Assembly: GCA_946482625.1 (NCBI GenBank)
Contig: CAMLSH010000139.1
Location: forward strand, 1 to 8,784
DNA length: 8,784 bases
Reading direction: 5' to 3'
Source: an uncultured Opitutaceae bacterium
GTDB lineage: Bacteria; Verrucomicrobiota; Verrucomicrobiae; Opitutales; Opitutaceae
Under the pieces are notes generated by a model, which was not told the DNA's origin, searched no databases, and saw nothing but the letters and a program-made list of their open reading frames with translations. This document shows positions 1 to 6,477 of the stretch, in pieces (the first letter of the stretch is position 1; each line of letters opens with the position of its first letter). The position numbers were made by a program, and so were the translations under genes.

Positions 1-330
1 GCGAAACGTTATGCGAACGAGATCAAACTGGCGGACGCGATCTTGCCGTTGACGGACGTGGCGTATGGCGCGGGCGTGTTTCACCAGTTCACGATCCGGC
101 ATCCACGGCGCGATGCGTTGCGCGAGCATCTGGCGAAGGCGGAGATTGGGACGGATCTGATTTATCCCGTGCCGCTGCATTTGCAGGCGTGTTACTCGGG
201 ACTCGGATACCCGGCGGGCTCGATGCCGGTGTCGGAAAAAATTTGCGCGATGTGCGTGAGTTTGCCGATTTTCCCAGAGCTGACGGATGAGCAAGTCGGG
301 CACGTGATCCGGACGGTCAATTCGTTCTAA
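1..330 (+). CDS. DegT/DnrJ/EryC1/StrS-family aminotransferase, C-terminal fragment
   Basis: This reading frame is already open at base 1 and ends at TAA 328-330, so only the last 109 residues are present and the true start lies upstream. The visible part matches the C-terminal small domain of PLP-dependent sugar aminotransferases (fold type I). It has a FHQFTIR strand, the sequence YPVPLHLQACYSGLGY, then PVSEK and a LPIFPELTDEQ run. In this family the PxPLHxQ...LGY and SLPxFPELT segments are typical of enzymes that transaminate keto-sugar nucleotides for cell-surface polysaccharide or secondary metabolites. The PLP lysine and the substrate-specific part lie outside the window, so the substrate cannot be named. 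It is on the same strand as trpF and ends 71 bases before it. An internal TTG at 43 is not a real start, because the homology continues upstream of it. Confidence 0.88.
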   Translation, partial: AKRYANEIKLADAILPLTDVAYGAGVFHQFTIRHPRRDALREHLAKAEIGTDLIYPVPLHLQACYSGLGYPAGSMPVSEKICAMCVSLPIFPELTDEQVGHVIRTVNSF

Positions 331-348
331 GCGGCTCGTTCACGACAG

Positions 349-397
349 AATTACCTAACGAAAGCTGGTCCTGTGTCGTTTAGGCCTTTCTGTAATT
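349..397 (+). promoter_or_regulatory. Weak alternative hairpins in the gap before trpF
   Basis: The 71-base gap between the aminotransferase stop and trpF is AT-richer than its surroundings and contains inverted segments. CCTAACGA (354-361) can pair with TCGTTTAGG (376-384) with one bulged base. A competing, longer pairing joins AATTAC (349-354) to GTAATT (392-397) around GAAAG/CTTTC. No U-tract follows either stem, so this is not a standard intrinsic terminator. No leader peptide rich in Trp codons is visible and no clear promoter boxes were found. It may be a leader or weak terminator structure, or chance. Confidence 0.2.
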
Positions 398-401
398 ACG
401 C

Positions 402-1055
402 ATGATCAACGGAATCCGGATAAAAGTCTGCGGCCTCACCTCGCTGGTGGATGCCGAGGCGGCTGCGGCTGCCGGTGCGGACTATCTGGGCTTCATTTTC
501 TATCATAAGTCTCCGCGCTACATCTCGCTGGAGGCGTTTCAGGAGATGCGTCCGAAACTGCCCGCTGATCTGAAGAAGGTGGCGGTCGTCGTATACACGG
601 ACATGGGCGATCTGGAGAAGTACAAGGACGCGGGCTTCGACTACGTGCAGCTGCATTTCCCGAACGACACGCCGTTCTTCGAAGTGGCGATGTGGACCGA
701 GATCATTTCACCGCATCAGCTCTGGCTCGCGCCGCGCGTGCCGCCCGGCAAGGAGATGGATCCGGCGTTTTTCCCGCTGGCCGATCATGTGCTCGTGGAC
801 ACGTATCATGATGGCGGTTACGGCGGATCGGGCATGACCGGCAACTGGACGGAGTTCTCGCGGCTGCGCGAGCGCTTCACGAAAGTCACGTGGGTGCTCG
901 CTGGCGGTCTGAAGCCGGAGAACATCGCCGAAGCGCTCAAGGTCAGCGGCACGACGTTTGTCGATGTGAACAGCGGCATCGAAGCATCGCCGGGCGTGAA
1001 AGATCACGCGAAGTTGAAGGCGTTTACGGACGCGATCCGGGCTGCGACTGGGTGA
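402..1055 (+). CDS. trpF: Phosphoribosylanthranilate isomerase (TrpF)
   Basis: TrpF catalyses the Amadori rearrangement of N-(5-phosphoribosyl)anthranilate to CdRP, a middle step of tryptophan synthesis in the cytoplasm. The 217-residue protein has the usual length for this single-domain TIM barrel. The catalytic pair is present: Cys10 in KVCGLT near the N-terminus (general base) and Asp133 in LVDT (general acid), and Arg39 in SPRYIS matches the conserved substrate arginine. Phosphate-binding loops are visible as GGYGGSG (residues 138-144), LAGGL (166-170) and VDVNSGIE (187-194). Departures from consensus are LHF where LHG is usual, and GMTGNW where GxTFDW is usual. The ATG at 402 begins just before the first beta strand; no clear Shine-Dalgarno site precedes it. 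It is not beside other trp genes here. The DUF2071 gene follows after 15 bases, so the two are probably cotranscribed. Confidence 0.95.
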   Translation: MINGIRIKVCGLTSLVDAEAAAAAGADYLGFIFYHKSPRYISLEAFQEMRPKLPADLKKVAVVVYTDMGDLEKYKDAGFDYVQLHFPNDTPFFEVAMWTEIISPHQLWLAPRVPPGKEMDPAFFPLADHVLVDTYHDGGYGGSGMTGNWTEFSRLRERFTKVTWVLAGGLKPENIAEALKVSGTTFVDVNSGIEASPGVKDHAKLKAFTDAIRAATG

Positions 1056-1070
1056 ACTGAGGCGCCGCGT

Positions 1071-1814
1071 ATGCATCCGGCGTTGCGAGAACTGAAGCAT
1101 CGTCCGTGGCCGCTGCCGAAGTCGGAATGGACGTGGCGCCAATCGTGGCGGGACCTTGCGTTTATCCACTACCGGGTGCCGGGCGATTGCCTGCGAAAGC
1201 TGGTACCGCCAGCGCTGACGGTGCAGGAGTTTGACGGCACGGCGTGGGTCGGTCTGGTGCCGTTCAGAATGGCCGGCGTCATGAAGCGGCCCTGGCCGGA
1301 CTTGCCCGGGTTCAGTGAGTTTCCAGAGTTGAATCTGAGGACCTACGTGGAAGTGGGAGGGAAGCCCGGCGTATGGTTTTTCAGTCTCGACGCGACGTCG
1401 TGGCCAATCGTGTGGGGCGGGCGAACTTTATATGGCCTGCCGTATTTTTTAGCGAAGATGCGACAAGAGCGTGTGGATGGTTGGTGGGATTATTCGAGCC
1501 GACGACGCGCGGATGGCGCACGGTTCGCGGCGCGGTATCGGCCGATGGGCGAGGTGTTTTTCTCGCAGCCGGGTACGTTCGAACATTGGGCGGCCGAGAG
1601 GTATTGTCTTTATGCGCTTGGAGGCGCGGGCCGTGGGTTGCGGCGCGTAGACGTCCATCATGCGCCGTGGCCATTGCAGCGGGCGGAGGTGGAGATCCAA
1701 GCGTGCGAGGTGTTGAAAGCTGCGGGGATCGAGGCGAGCGAAGGTGGTCCGGTGTGCCACTTTTCGAGCGGAGTGGATGTGGTTTCGTTCGGAGTGGAAG
1801 AACTCGGGCGGTGA
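1071..1814 (+). CDS. DUF2071 (YqjF-like, acetoacetate decarboxylase-like fold) protein
   Basis: This 247-residue protein matches the DUF2071/YqjF family over its whole length. Characteristic segments in order are WRQSWRDLAFIHYRVP (residues 22-37), LVPPAL (44-49), FDGTAWVGLVPFRMAGV (54-70), the FPELNLRTYV strand (84-93), GKPGVWFFSLDA (97-108), LPYF (123-126), EHWAAERYCLYA (171-182) and the C-terminal HHAPWPLQ (196-203). There is no signal peptide or membrane segment. The family shares a fold with acetoacetate decarboxylase, but its biochemical role is not established, so no reaction is assigned. It starts 15 bases after trpF and is probably carried on the same transcript; no functional link to tryptophan synthesis is implied by the protein itself. 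It converges with the minus-strand molybdenum hydroxylase operon across a REPIN-like repeat. Confidence 0.9.
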   Translation: MHPALRELKHRPWPLPKSEWTWRQSWRDLAFIHYRVPGDCLRKLVPPALTVQEFDGTAWVGLVPFRMAGVMKRPWPDLPGFSEFPELNLRTYVEVGGKPGVWFFSLDATSWPIVWGGRTLYGLPYFLAKMRQERVDGWWDYSSRRRADGARFAARYRPMGEVFFSQPGTFEHWAAERYCLYALGGAGRGLRRVDVHHAPWPLQRAEVEIQACEVLKAAGIEASEGGPVCHFSSGVDVVSFGVEELGR

Positions 1815-1867
1815 GTTGAGTGGCGGAGGTTGCGCAGAGTGGTCGCGTGCCCCGAGTGCGTTTGTCT

Positions 1868-1936
1868 GTAGCCGCGTCACTTACGACGCGGGGTGACTCC
1901 AAACGACGTATTCCGCATCTTAAGTGATGCGGCTAC
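1868..1936. repeat. REPIN-like pair of inverted GTAG-headed palindromes
   Basis: Two short hairpins lie in opposite orientation, separated by 21 bases (1892-1912). On the plus strand at 1868-1891, GTAG is followed by the perfect 7-bp stem CCGCGTC / GACGCGG around the loop ACTTAC. On the minus strand at 1936-1913, GTAG is followed by CCGCATC / GATGCGG around the loop ACTTAA. The two 24-base units differ at three positions: two are a matched G-C to A-T swap in the fifth stem pair, and one is in the loop. A GTAG head plus palindrome, in inverted pairs between genes, is the signature of REP/REPIN elements mobilised by RAYT (TnpA-REP) transposases. No RAYT gene is in the window. The element sits between convergent genes. 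Confidence 0.75.
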
Positions 1937-1975
1937 GGTCGGAGTCGCGGGTCGGAGGAATCGGTCGTTGCCGCT

Positions 1976-4255
1976 TTACGACCAGCTGAGGTCTTCTTTG
2001 TCGATCGGGAGCGTGCGTATCCGTTTTCCGGTGGCGGCAAAGATTGCGTTGCAGATGGCGGGGGCAACCGGCGGGAGCGCGGGTTCGCCGAGACCAGTGG
2101 GAGGGAAATCGGTCTTCGCAAAGTGAACTTCGACCTTTGGCGCATCGGGCATGCGCAGGAGGACGTAGTCGGCGTAGTTGCTTTGTTGAACACGACCGTT
2201 CGCCACCGTGATTTCCTGAAACCACGCGGCGCTGAGGCCGTCGATCATCGAGCCCTGAACCTGATTCTCAGCGCCGCTGAGATTGATGATCGGGCCGACA
2301 TCCACAGCGGACGTGAGCTTGTCGATCTTGAGTGTGCCGTCCTGGCCGACGGTGACATCGGCGACGATGGCGACATAGCCCGCGTGGCTGTAGTGAAAGG
2401 CGATGCCCTGGCCCTGGCCGTGTGGCAGTTGTTTCGATTTCCAGCCGGCTTTTTCCGCAGCGAGACGGACGACGTTTTTCATGCGACCAGCGTGATAGGA
2501 TCGGCCACGATTGCCGGCGCTGGGCGGGACTTCGCGGTCATCGCCAAGCACTTCGAGACGGAACTCCACCGGATCGCGTCCACCCGCATGAGCAAGTTCG
2601 TCGAGGAAGCTTTGAAAAACCCACGCGTACGCGCAACTGCCCGGCGCGCGCCAGTAGCCGGTCGGGAGATTGCTGGAGATGATCGACTGCGTAAGACGGA
2701 AGTTGGGGATGAAACGGCTCGGGAATTCGTCGCCGCTGACGTCGGCACCGTTGCCTGGTTTTTCCGATGAGTTGGTCCCGAGGGTGACGAAGTGGTCGTG
2801 CCACGCGGCGAGTTTTCCCGCGTTGTCCACACCGCCTTTGAGGAAGTGCCAGCCGGCGGCGCGGTAGTAGTCGTGCTGCATATCCTGCGCGCGCGTCCAC
2901 GTGACCTGCACGGGTTTGCCTTCGACTTTGTGGGCGATGGCGGCGCATTCGACGAGGAAGTCGTTCATCAAGCGCCGGCCGAAACCGCCGCCGATGCGCG
3001 TGAGGTGGATGGTGATTTTGTCTTTCGGCAGATCGAGGACCTTGGCGACCATGTCGCGGCCCGGACTGGGGCTTTGCGTGGGCGCCCAGATTTCCATGTG
3101 GCCGTCTTTGAAGAGTGCGGTGCAATTCTGCGGCTCGAGTGTGGCGTGGGCCAGATACGGATAATGGTAGGCGGCTTCGACGGTCTTCGCGGCGGAGGCG
3201 AGCGCTTCGTCGACGGCGCCCGTGTGGCGGAGTTCCTTCAAGGGAGCTTCCTTGGAAAGGGCTTCGGCTTTGGCCGCGAAGGCTTCGCTGCTGTAGTCGG
3301 AACGTGGAGACTCGTCCCAGGAGACCTTGAGTTGTTCGCTGGCCTTGAAGGCGGACCAGGTGGTGTCGGCGAGGATGGCGACGCCGGAGAGATGGCCGAA
3401 AAGATCGTCGGTGCCGACGAGCGTGAAGGCGTCGCGGACGCCGGGGAGTTTTTTGATGTCGTCGAGATTGGCGCTGGCGACTTTGCCGCCGAAGCCAGGG
3501 GAGCGAACGTACACGGCGTGGAGCAGGCCGGGGAGTTTTTGGTCGATGCCGAAGAGCGGCTGGCCGGTGACGACTTTTTTGTTATCCACGCCGCCGATAC
3601 GGCGGCCGAGGAGCTTGAAGTCCTTTGGGTCCTTGAGCGCGACGGTTTTCAGATCGGGCGCGGGCAGGGTGGCGGCCTTGGCGACGAGTTCGCCGTAGGC
3701 CAGCTTGCGGCTCGTGGGGCGGTGAATGACAGCGGCGGCTTCGGCGAAACACTCGGACGCGGGGACTTCCCACGTTTGCGCGGCAGCTTCGATCAGCGTG
3801 ATGCGAGCGGCGGCGCCGAGGCGGCGGCATTGGTCGTAGTTGACCGGAATGGCGGTGCTGCCGCCGGCGAATTGTCCGCCGAGCCTCGGATCGAGGCCGG
3901 CCTGCTCGATGACGACGCTTTCCCACGGCGCTTCGAGTTCTTCGGCGATGATCATGGGCAGGGACGTTTTCACGCCTTGGCCGATCTCGGGGTTTTTCGC
4001 GATGATCGTGATGACGCCTTGGGGCGTGATGCGGATAAAAGCGTTGGGCGTGAACTCGCCTGCCGCGGCCACGGCTTCAGCGGCATCGGCAGCGAAACCG
4101 GCGGGCGTCGATTTTACGTAAAGGGCGAAAGCGATGCCGCCGCCGGCGAGGGCGCTGAGTTTGAGGAAACCGCGGCGGTCGAGGCCGCTGGTGGCGTTGG
4201 CCGAGCCGGCGGCGGCGAGCGCAGCTTCGATGAAGTCGGGAAGACGTGTGCTCAT
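1976..4255 (-). CDS. Molybdopterin-binding subunit of an IorB-type (isoquinoline 1-oxidoreductase/aldehyde oxidase family) dehydrogenase
   Basis: This is the 759-residue large subunit of a xanthine-oxidase-family molybdenum hydroxylase, the type that oxidises N-heterocycles or aldehydes with water as the oxygen donor. The start at 4255 is chosen because AGGAGG lies 7 bases upstream and the ATG overlaps the stop of the preceding subunit gene (ATGA); the frame stays open further upstream but only as a shadow of that gene. The N-terminus carries a twin-arginine motif (DRRGFLK, residues 26-32) followed by a hydrophobic stretch, so Tat export of the folded enzyme to the periplasm is expected. Cofactor and active-site segments are ALEPQN-like TLEPQNC (372-378), GGGFGRR (422-428), GYWRAPG (533-539) and GLGEPALPP (721-729), where Glu724 fits the catalytic glutamate. 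The substrate cannot be read from sequence. No cytochrome or molybdenum-cofactor insertion gene adjoins it. Confidence 0.94.
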   Translation of the reverse strand: MSTRLPDFIEAALAAAGSANATSGLDRRGFLKLSALAGGGIAFALYVKSTPAGFAADAAEAVAAAGEFTPNAFIRITPQGVITIIAKNPEIGQGVKTSLPMIIAEELEAPWESVVIEQAGLDPRLGGQFAGGSTAIPVNYDQCRRLGAAARITLIEAAAQTWEVPASECFAEAAAVIHRPTSRKLAYGELVAKAATLPAPDLKTVALKDPKDFKLLGRRIGGVDNKKVVTGQPLFGIDQKLPGLLHAVYVRSPGFGGKVASANLDDIKKLPGVRDAFTLVGTDDLFGHLSGVAILADTTWSAFKASEQLKVSWDESPRSDYSSEAFAAKAEALSKEAPLKELRHTGAVDEALASAAKTVEAAYHYPYLAHATLEPQNCTALFKDGHMEIWAPTQSPSPGRDMVAKVLDLPKDKITIHLTRIGGGFGRRLMNDFLVECAAIAHKVEGKPVQVTWTRAQDMQHDYYRAAGWHFLKGGVDNAGKLAAWHDHFVTLGTNSSEKPGNGADVSGDEFPSRFIPNFRLTQSIISSNLPTGYWRAPGSCAYAWVFQSFLDELAHAGGRDPVEFRLEVLGDDREVPPSAGNRGRSYHAGRMKNVVRLAAEKAGWKSKQLPHGQGQGIAFHYSHAGYVAIVADVTVGQDGTLKIDKLTSAVDVGPIINLSGAENQVQGSMIDGLSAAWFQEITVANGRVQQSNYADYVLLRMPDAPKVEVHFAKTDFPPTGLGEPALPPVAPAICNAIFAATGKRIRTLPIDKEDLSWS

Positions 4256-4809
4256 TTGGCGGCCTCCTGGAGTTGGGGAGCGGGGACGGTGGACGAAGCG
4301 GGTGCGGGCGGTGCTGGCGGATTCTCCGCGCTGCCGGGGGCCGGTGGAGGGTTGGCCATAAGCCGGGCGGCGTCGTGAATGCCTTGGCGGATGCGCGTGT
4401 AGGTGGCGCAACGGCAGAGGTTGCCCGCCATGGATTCGTCGATGTCGGCGTCGGTCGGTTGCGGGTTTTTCGCGAGCAAGGCGGCGGCGGACATGATCTG
4501 GCCGGACTGGCAGTAGCCGCATTGGGGAACGTCGAGGTCGCACCAGGTTTTCTGGAGCGGGTGCGAACCGTCGGCGGAGAGGCCTTCGATGGTGACGATC
4601 TTTTTGTCGCCCAAGGTGGAGACGGGCAGCGAGCAGGAGCGCGCGGCTTCGCCATCGATGTGGACGGTGCAGGCGCCGCACATGCCGATGCCGCAACCGT
4701 ATTTGGTGCCGACGAGATCGAGGTGGTCGCGGAGGACCCAGAGGAGGGGCGTTTCCGGAGCGGCGTCCACGCTGCGGGACTGGCCGTTGACGTTGAGCGA
4801 GTACTTCAT
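4252..4809 (-). CDS. (2Fe-2S)-binding small subunit of the IorA type
   Basis: This 185-residue protein carries the two [2Fe-2S] clusters that move electrons from the molybdenum centre of the partner subunit. The N-terminal ferredoxin-like domain has Cys39, Cys44, Cys47 and Cys59 in the CxxxxCxxC...C pattern (CGIGMCGAC). The helical second domain has CGYC (Cys97, Cys100) and CRC (Cys132, Cys134). The core ends near residue 152 and is followed by a roughly 33-residue tail rich in Pro and Ala, which is longer than the family core and likely disordered. It has no signal peptide, so it may be exported with the Tat-bearing large subunit. Its stop overlaps the start of that subunit by four bases, indicating translational coupling and fixed stoichiometry. 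No Shine-Dalgarno site precedes its own ATG at 4809. Confidence 0.94.
   Translation of the reverse strand: MKYSLNVNGQSRSVDAAPETPLLWVLRDHLDLVGTKYGCGIGMCGACTVHIDGEAARSCSLPVSTLGDKKIVTIEGLSADGSHPLQKTWCDLDVPQCGYCQSGQIMSAAALLAKNPQPTDADIDESMAGNLCRCATYTRIRQGIHDAARLMANPPPAPGSAENPPAPPAPASSTVPAPQLQEAAK
4263..4268 (-). promoter_or_regulatory. Strong Shine-Dalgarno site for the molybdopterin subunit
   Basis: On the minus strand AGGAGG lies 7 bases upstream of the ATG at 4255, inside the 3' end of the small-subunit gene. It is the clearest ribosome binding site in the window and settles the start of the large subunit. Confidence 0.8.
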
Positions 4810-4876
4810 GGGCGGGTGGTTCAGGGTGTGAAAGATCTAGACGCTTCGGAAACGAAACGGATGCGCGGGGGCCGCA

Positions 4877-4904
4877 ATGATTGAAACGGGCCCGAAAGGG
4901 TCAA
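4877..4904 (-). promoter_or_regulatory. Possible promoter for the [2Fe-2S]/molybdopterin subunit operon
   Basis: On the minus strand TTGACC (4904-4899) is followed after 16 bases by AATCAT (4882-4877), a fair match to sigma-70-type -35 and -10 boxes. It sits just after the rpmB terminator and about 70 bases before the small-subunit ATG, as expected for an independent promoter. Spacing and the -10 box are imperfect, so this is tentative. Confidence 0.3.
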
Positions 4905-4916
4905 CGCGCGGGCATG

Positions 4917-4948
4917 AAAAAACCCGCAGCTTTTCAGCGGCGGGTTTT
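4917..4948 (-). terminator. Intrinsic terminator after rpmB
   Basis: Bases AAAACCCGC (4919-4927) pair with GCGGGTTTT (4940-4948), with a further short GCT/AGC stem inside the loop. Read on the minus strand the hairpin runs into a run of six T's (4922-4917). It lies 25 bases past the rpmB stop and separates rpmB from the molybdenum hydroxylase operon. Confidence 0.85.
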
Positions 4949-4972
4949 AAAAAAAGCGTTGGCGAAAGGGAC

Positions 4973-5203
4973 TTAGACCTTCTCGACGAGGCCGGCCTTG
5001 ATGGCTTTGACCGCGACGAGGACGCGCTTGGTGCCGCCGTTGGCGGTGCGGATGCGGATCTTCTGCAAGTTGGGGCGGAATTTACGCTTCGTGATGCTGG
5101 TCACGTGCGTACCGATGCCGCCGCTCTTCTTGCTCTGACCCTTACGGTTGATGGAGCTGCCTTTGACGGGGCGCTTTCCGGTGATTGCACAGATTCTGGC
5201 CAT
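4973..5203 (-). CDS. rpmB: 50S ribosomal protein L28
   Basis: This 76-residue basic protein is bacterial ribosomal protein bL28, a late-assembling component of the large subunit. The start MARICAITGKRP matches the family N-terminus (xRxCxxTGKRP), and the central SINRKGQSKKSGG, SITKRKFRPNLQKIRI and C-terminal VAVKAIKAG segments follow family order. The ATG at 5203 is chosen over an in-frame ATG 19 codons upstream, because the extra residues have no L28 similarity. It contains a single cysteine (Cys5) and no CxxC pairs, so it is the non-zinc form. No clear Shine-Dalgarno site is visible. An intrinsic terminator follows closely. The MidA-like gene lies 81 bases upstream on the same strand, so rpmB may be transcribed with it or from a promoter in that gap, where I see no convincing boxes. 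Confidence 0.97.
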   Translation of the reverse strand: MARICAITGKRPVKGSSINRKGQSKKSGGIGTHVTSITKRKFRPNLQKIRIRTANGGTKRVLVAVKAIKAGLVEKV

Positions 5204-5284
5204 GATGGTTTCGAGTAGGTTAAAGGGTCGGGAGTAAAGGGCGGGGGAAACGTGAAGCAAGGGGAAACTTGGGCGGAAAGGGCA

Positions 5285-6343
5285 TCAGGCGCGCAGGGCG
5301 TGAAGGACTTGGAATTTTTGGCCCATGTTGGCGGGATGAAGCAATTGCATGATCGAGAGTTTGCGCGGGCTCATGCGGGTGGCTTCGGCGGCGATGGTGC
5401 GGGCGATGAATTCGCCGGCGTGGTGAACGAAAAAGGCTTCTTGGGACTCGACGGCGGGCGGAGCGAAGCCGTGGCGGCTGAGGGCGTCGGCGAGCCAGTC
5501 CCAACAGATATGACACGTGAGGTCCTGTTCGCCGGGGCGGGCGAGCAGGTCGTTGGATTGGGTGTGGCGATGATAGGCGCGGGCGGTGCCGGCGGGTGTG
5601 GCTTCGGTGAGTTCACGCCAGGATTTGCCGTAGTCGCAGGCGACGAAAAGGCCGGACCACGGTTGGGCGGCGAGTGAGTCGGCGAGCGATGCGGCGGCGA
5701 GGGGAAGATCGAGGCGGTAACCGTCGGAGAGATTCGTGGGAAGATTTGCGGGGAGTTGGATCGGGTTTGGTGCGTGTGCGTTGGCGATGGTGACGGGGAC
5801 GTCGGACGCGGGCATTTCCGTTTCCGCGAAGTGGCCGCTGGCGTCGACGATGACGCCGAGTTCGCGCCAGGTGCCGTCGCGTCGCACGAAACGGCGGAAA
5901 GGTTGGGCGTCGAAGAGTTCGTTGGAGAAAACGATGAGCGGTCCGCCGATCTCCGTCAGCGTCAGTGATTCTCCGATACGGAGGGTTCGGGACGAGGCGA
6001 ATGGGTGAGCGACGTTTTTCAGCACGCCGCCGGTGGGTTCGGCGCCGATCTCGACGAAGGTGAACTCGCTGGGATCGCGGTTGCTGGTCTTCAAGAGCTT
6101 CGTGCAGGCGGCGGCGATGAGTTCGCCGAAGATCGCGCCGGACGATGTGGCGGTATAAAAATCCGTTTTCGCACTGCGGCCTACGCGAGCGCGATCCTGG
6201 CGGTAGTACCCGAGCTCGGGGTGATAGAGCGCCAAGGCCATGAACTCATCGAACGGCATTACCTCGCGCGAACCGGCGCGGGCGCGGAAGGCCGCGATGA
6301 AGGCGGCGGAGGGCGGTGGTGCAGGTTCGGTGTCGGCGGACAT
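5285..6343 (-). CDS. COG1565 (MidA/NDUFAF7-like) SAM-dependent methyltransferase family protein, divergent
   Basis: The 352-residue protein matches the COG1565/DUF185 family, whose mitochondrial members (NDUFAF7/MidA) methylate an arginine of a complex I subunit. Family segments in order are MPFDEFMALALYHPELGYY (residues 29-47), DFYTAT (61-66), FGELIA (72-77), VEIG (97-100), GGPLIVFSNELFDAQPF (133-149), FVACDYGK (233-240), the GTARAYHRH and GEQDLTCHI stretch (252-279) and C-terminal MGQKFQVL (340-347). The SAM-binding motif I is unusual: GAEPTGG stands where GPGxGxL is expected, and the span from there to the SNELFDA strand is shorter than I expect. Activity is therefore uncertain. ATG at 6343 is the first in frame; no Shine-Dalgarno site is seen. 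The gene diverges from the S41 protease gene across 134 bases and precedes rpmB. Confidence 0.88.
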   Translation of the reverse strand: MSADTEPAPPPSAAFIAAFRARAGSREVMPFDEFMALALYHPELGYYRQDRARVGRSAKTDFYTATSSGAIFGELIAAACTKLLKTSNRDPSEFTFVEIGAEPTGGVLKNVAHPFASSRTLRIGESLTLTEIGGPLIVFSNELFDAQPFRRFVRRDGTWRELGVIVDASGHFAETEMPASDVPVTIANAHAPNPIQLPANLPTNLSDGYRLDLPLAAASLADSLAAQPWSGLFVACDYGKSWRELTEATPAGTARAYHRHTQSNDLLARPGEQDLTCHICWDWLADALSRHGFAPPAVESQEAFFVHHAGEFIARTIAAEATRMSPRKLSIMQLLHPANMGQKFQVLHALRA

Positions 6344-6477
6344 GGCGGGCGCTTAGATAAGGGCGGGATTGGGGCGGCTGGCGGTGCACTCCGCAATCTT
6401 TCAAAGCCATCCACGAATCTGTCTGACGAACCGATTTACAAACGCCGCTCTATCCCCACAGTCTGCCGGTTTCTCCT

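Noticed and set aside
1381..1902. Minus-strand open frames over the 3' half of the DUF2071 gene
   Set aside because: The translations are Arg/Pro/Thr-rich without family similarity and one reads into the REPIN; the plus-strand DUF2071 protein is conserved across this stretch.
2792..4378. 528-codon open frame on the plus strand opposite the molybdopterin subunit
   Set aside because: Long antisense frames are expected opposite GC-rich genes; the translation is Gly/Ala/Glu-rich with no recognisable family, while the minus strand encodes a clear protein.
4510..4530. Another GTAGCCGC string resembling the repeat head
   Set aside because: It lies within the conserved CGYC codons of the [2Fe-2S] subunit and is not followed by a palindrome.
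4256..4696. Upstream in-frame extension of the molybdopterin subunit by 147 codons
   Set aside because: The extension lies wholly over the [2Fe-2S] subunit gene in another frame, is rich in Arg and His as expected for an out-of-frame GC-rich read, and a strong AGGAGG site marks the downstream ATG.
5204..5260. 19-codon N-terminal extension of L28
   Set aside because: L28 proteins begin at the MARxCxxTGKRP segment; the extra residues have no family similarity.
6344..6477. Divergent promoter region between the MidA-like and protease genes
   Set aside because: Promoters must lie here or nearby, but I could not find a pair of boxes with acceptable spacing on either strand, so none is annotated.
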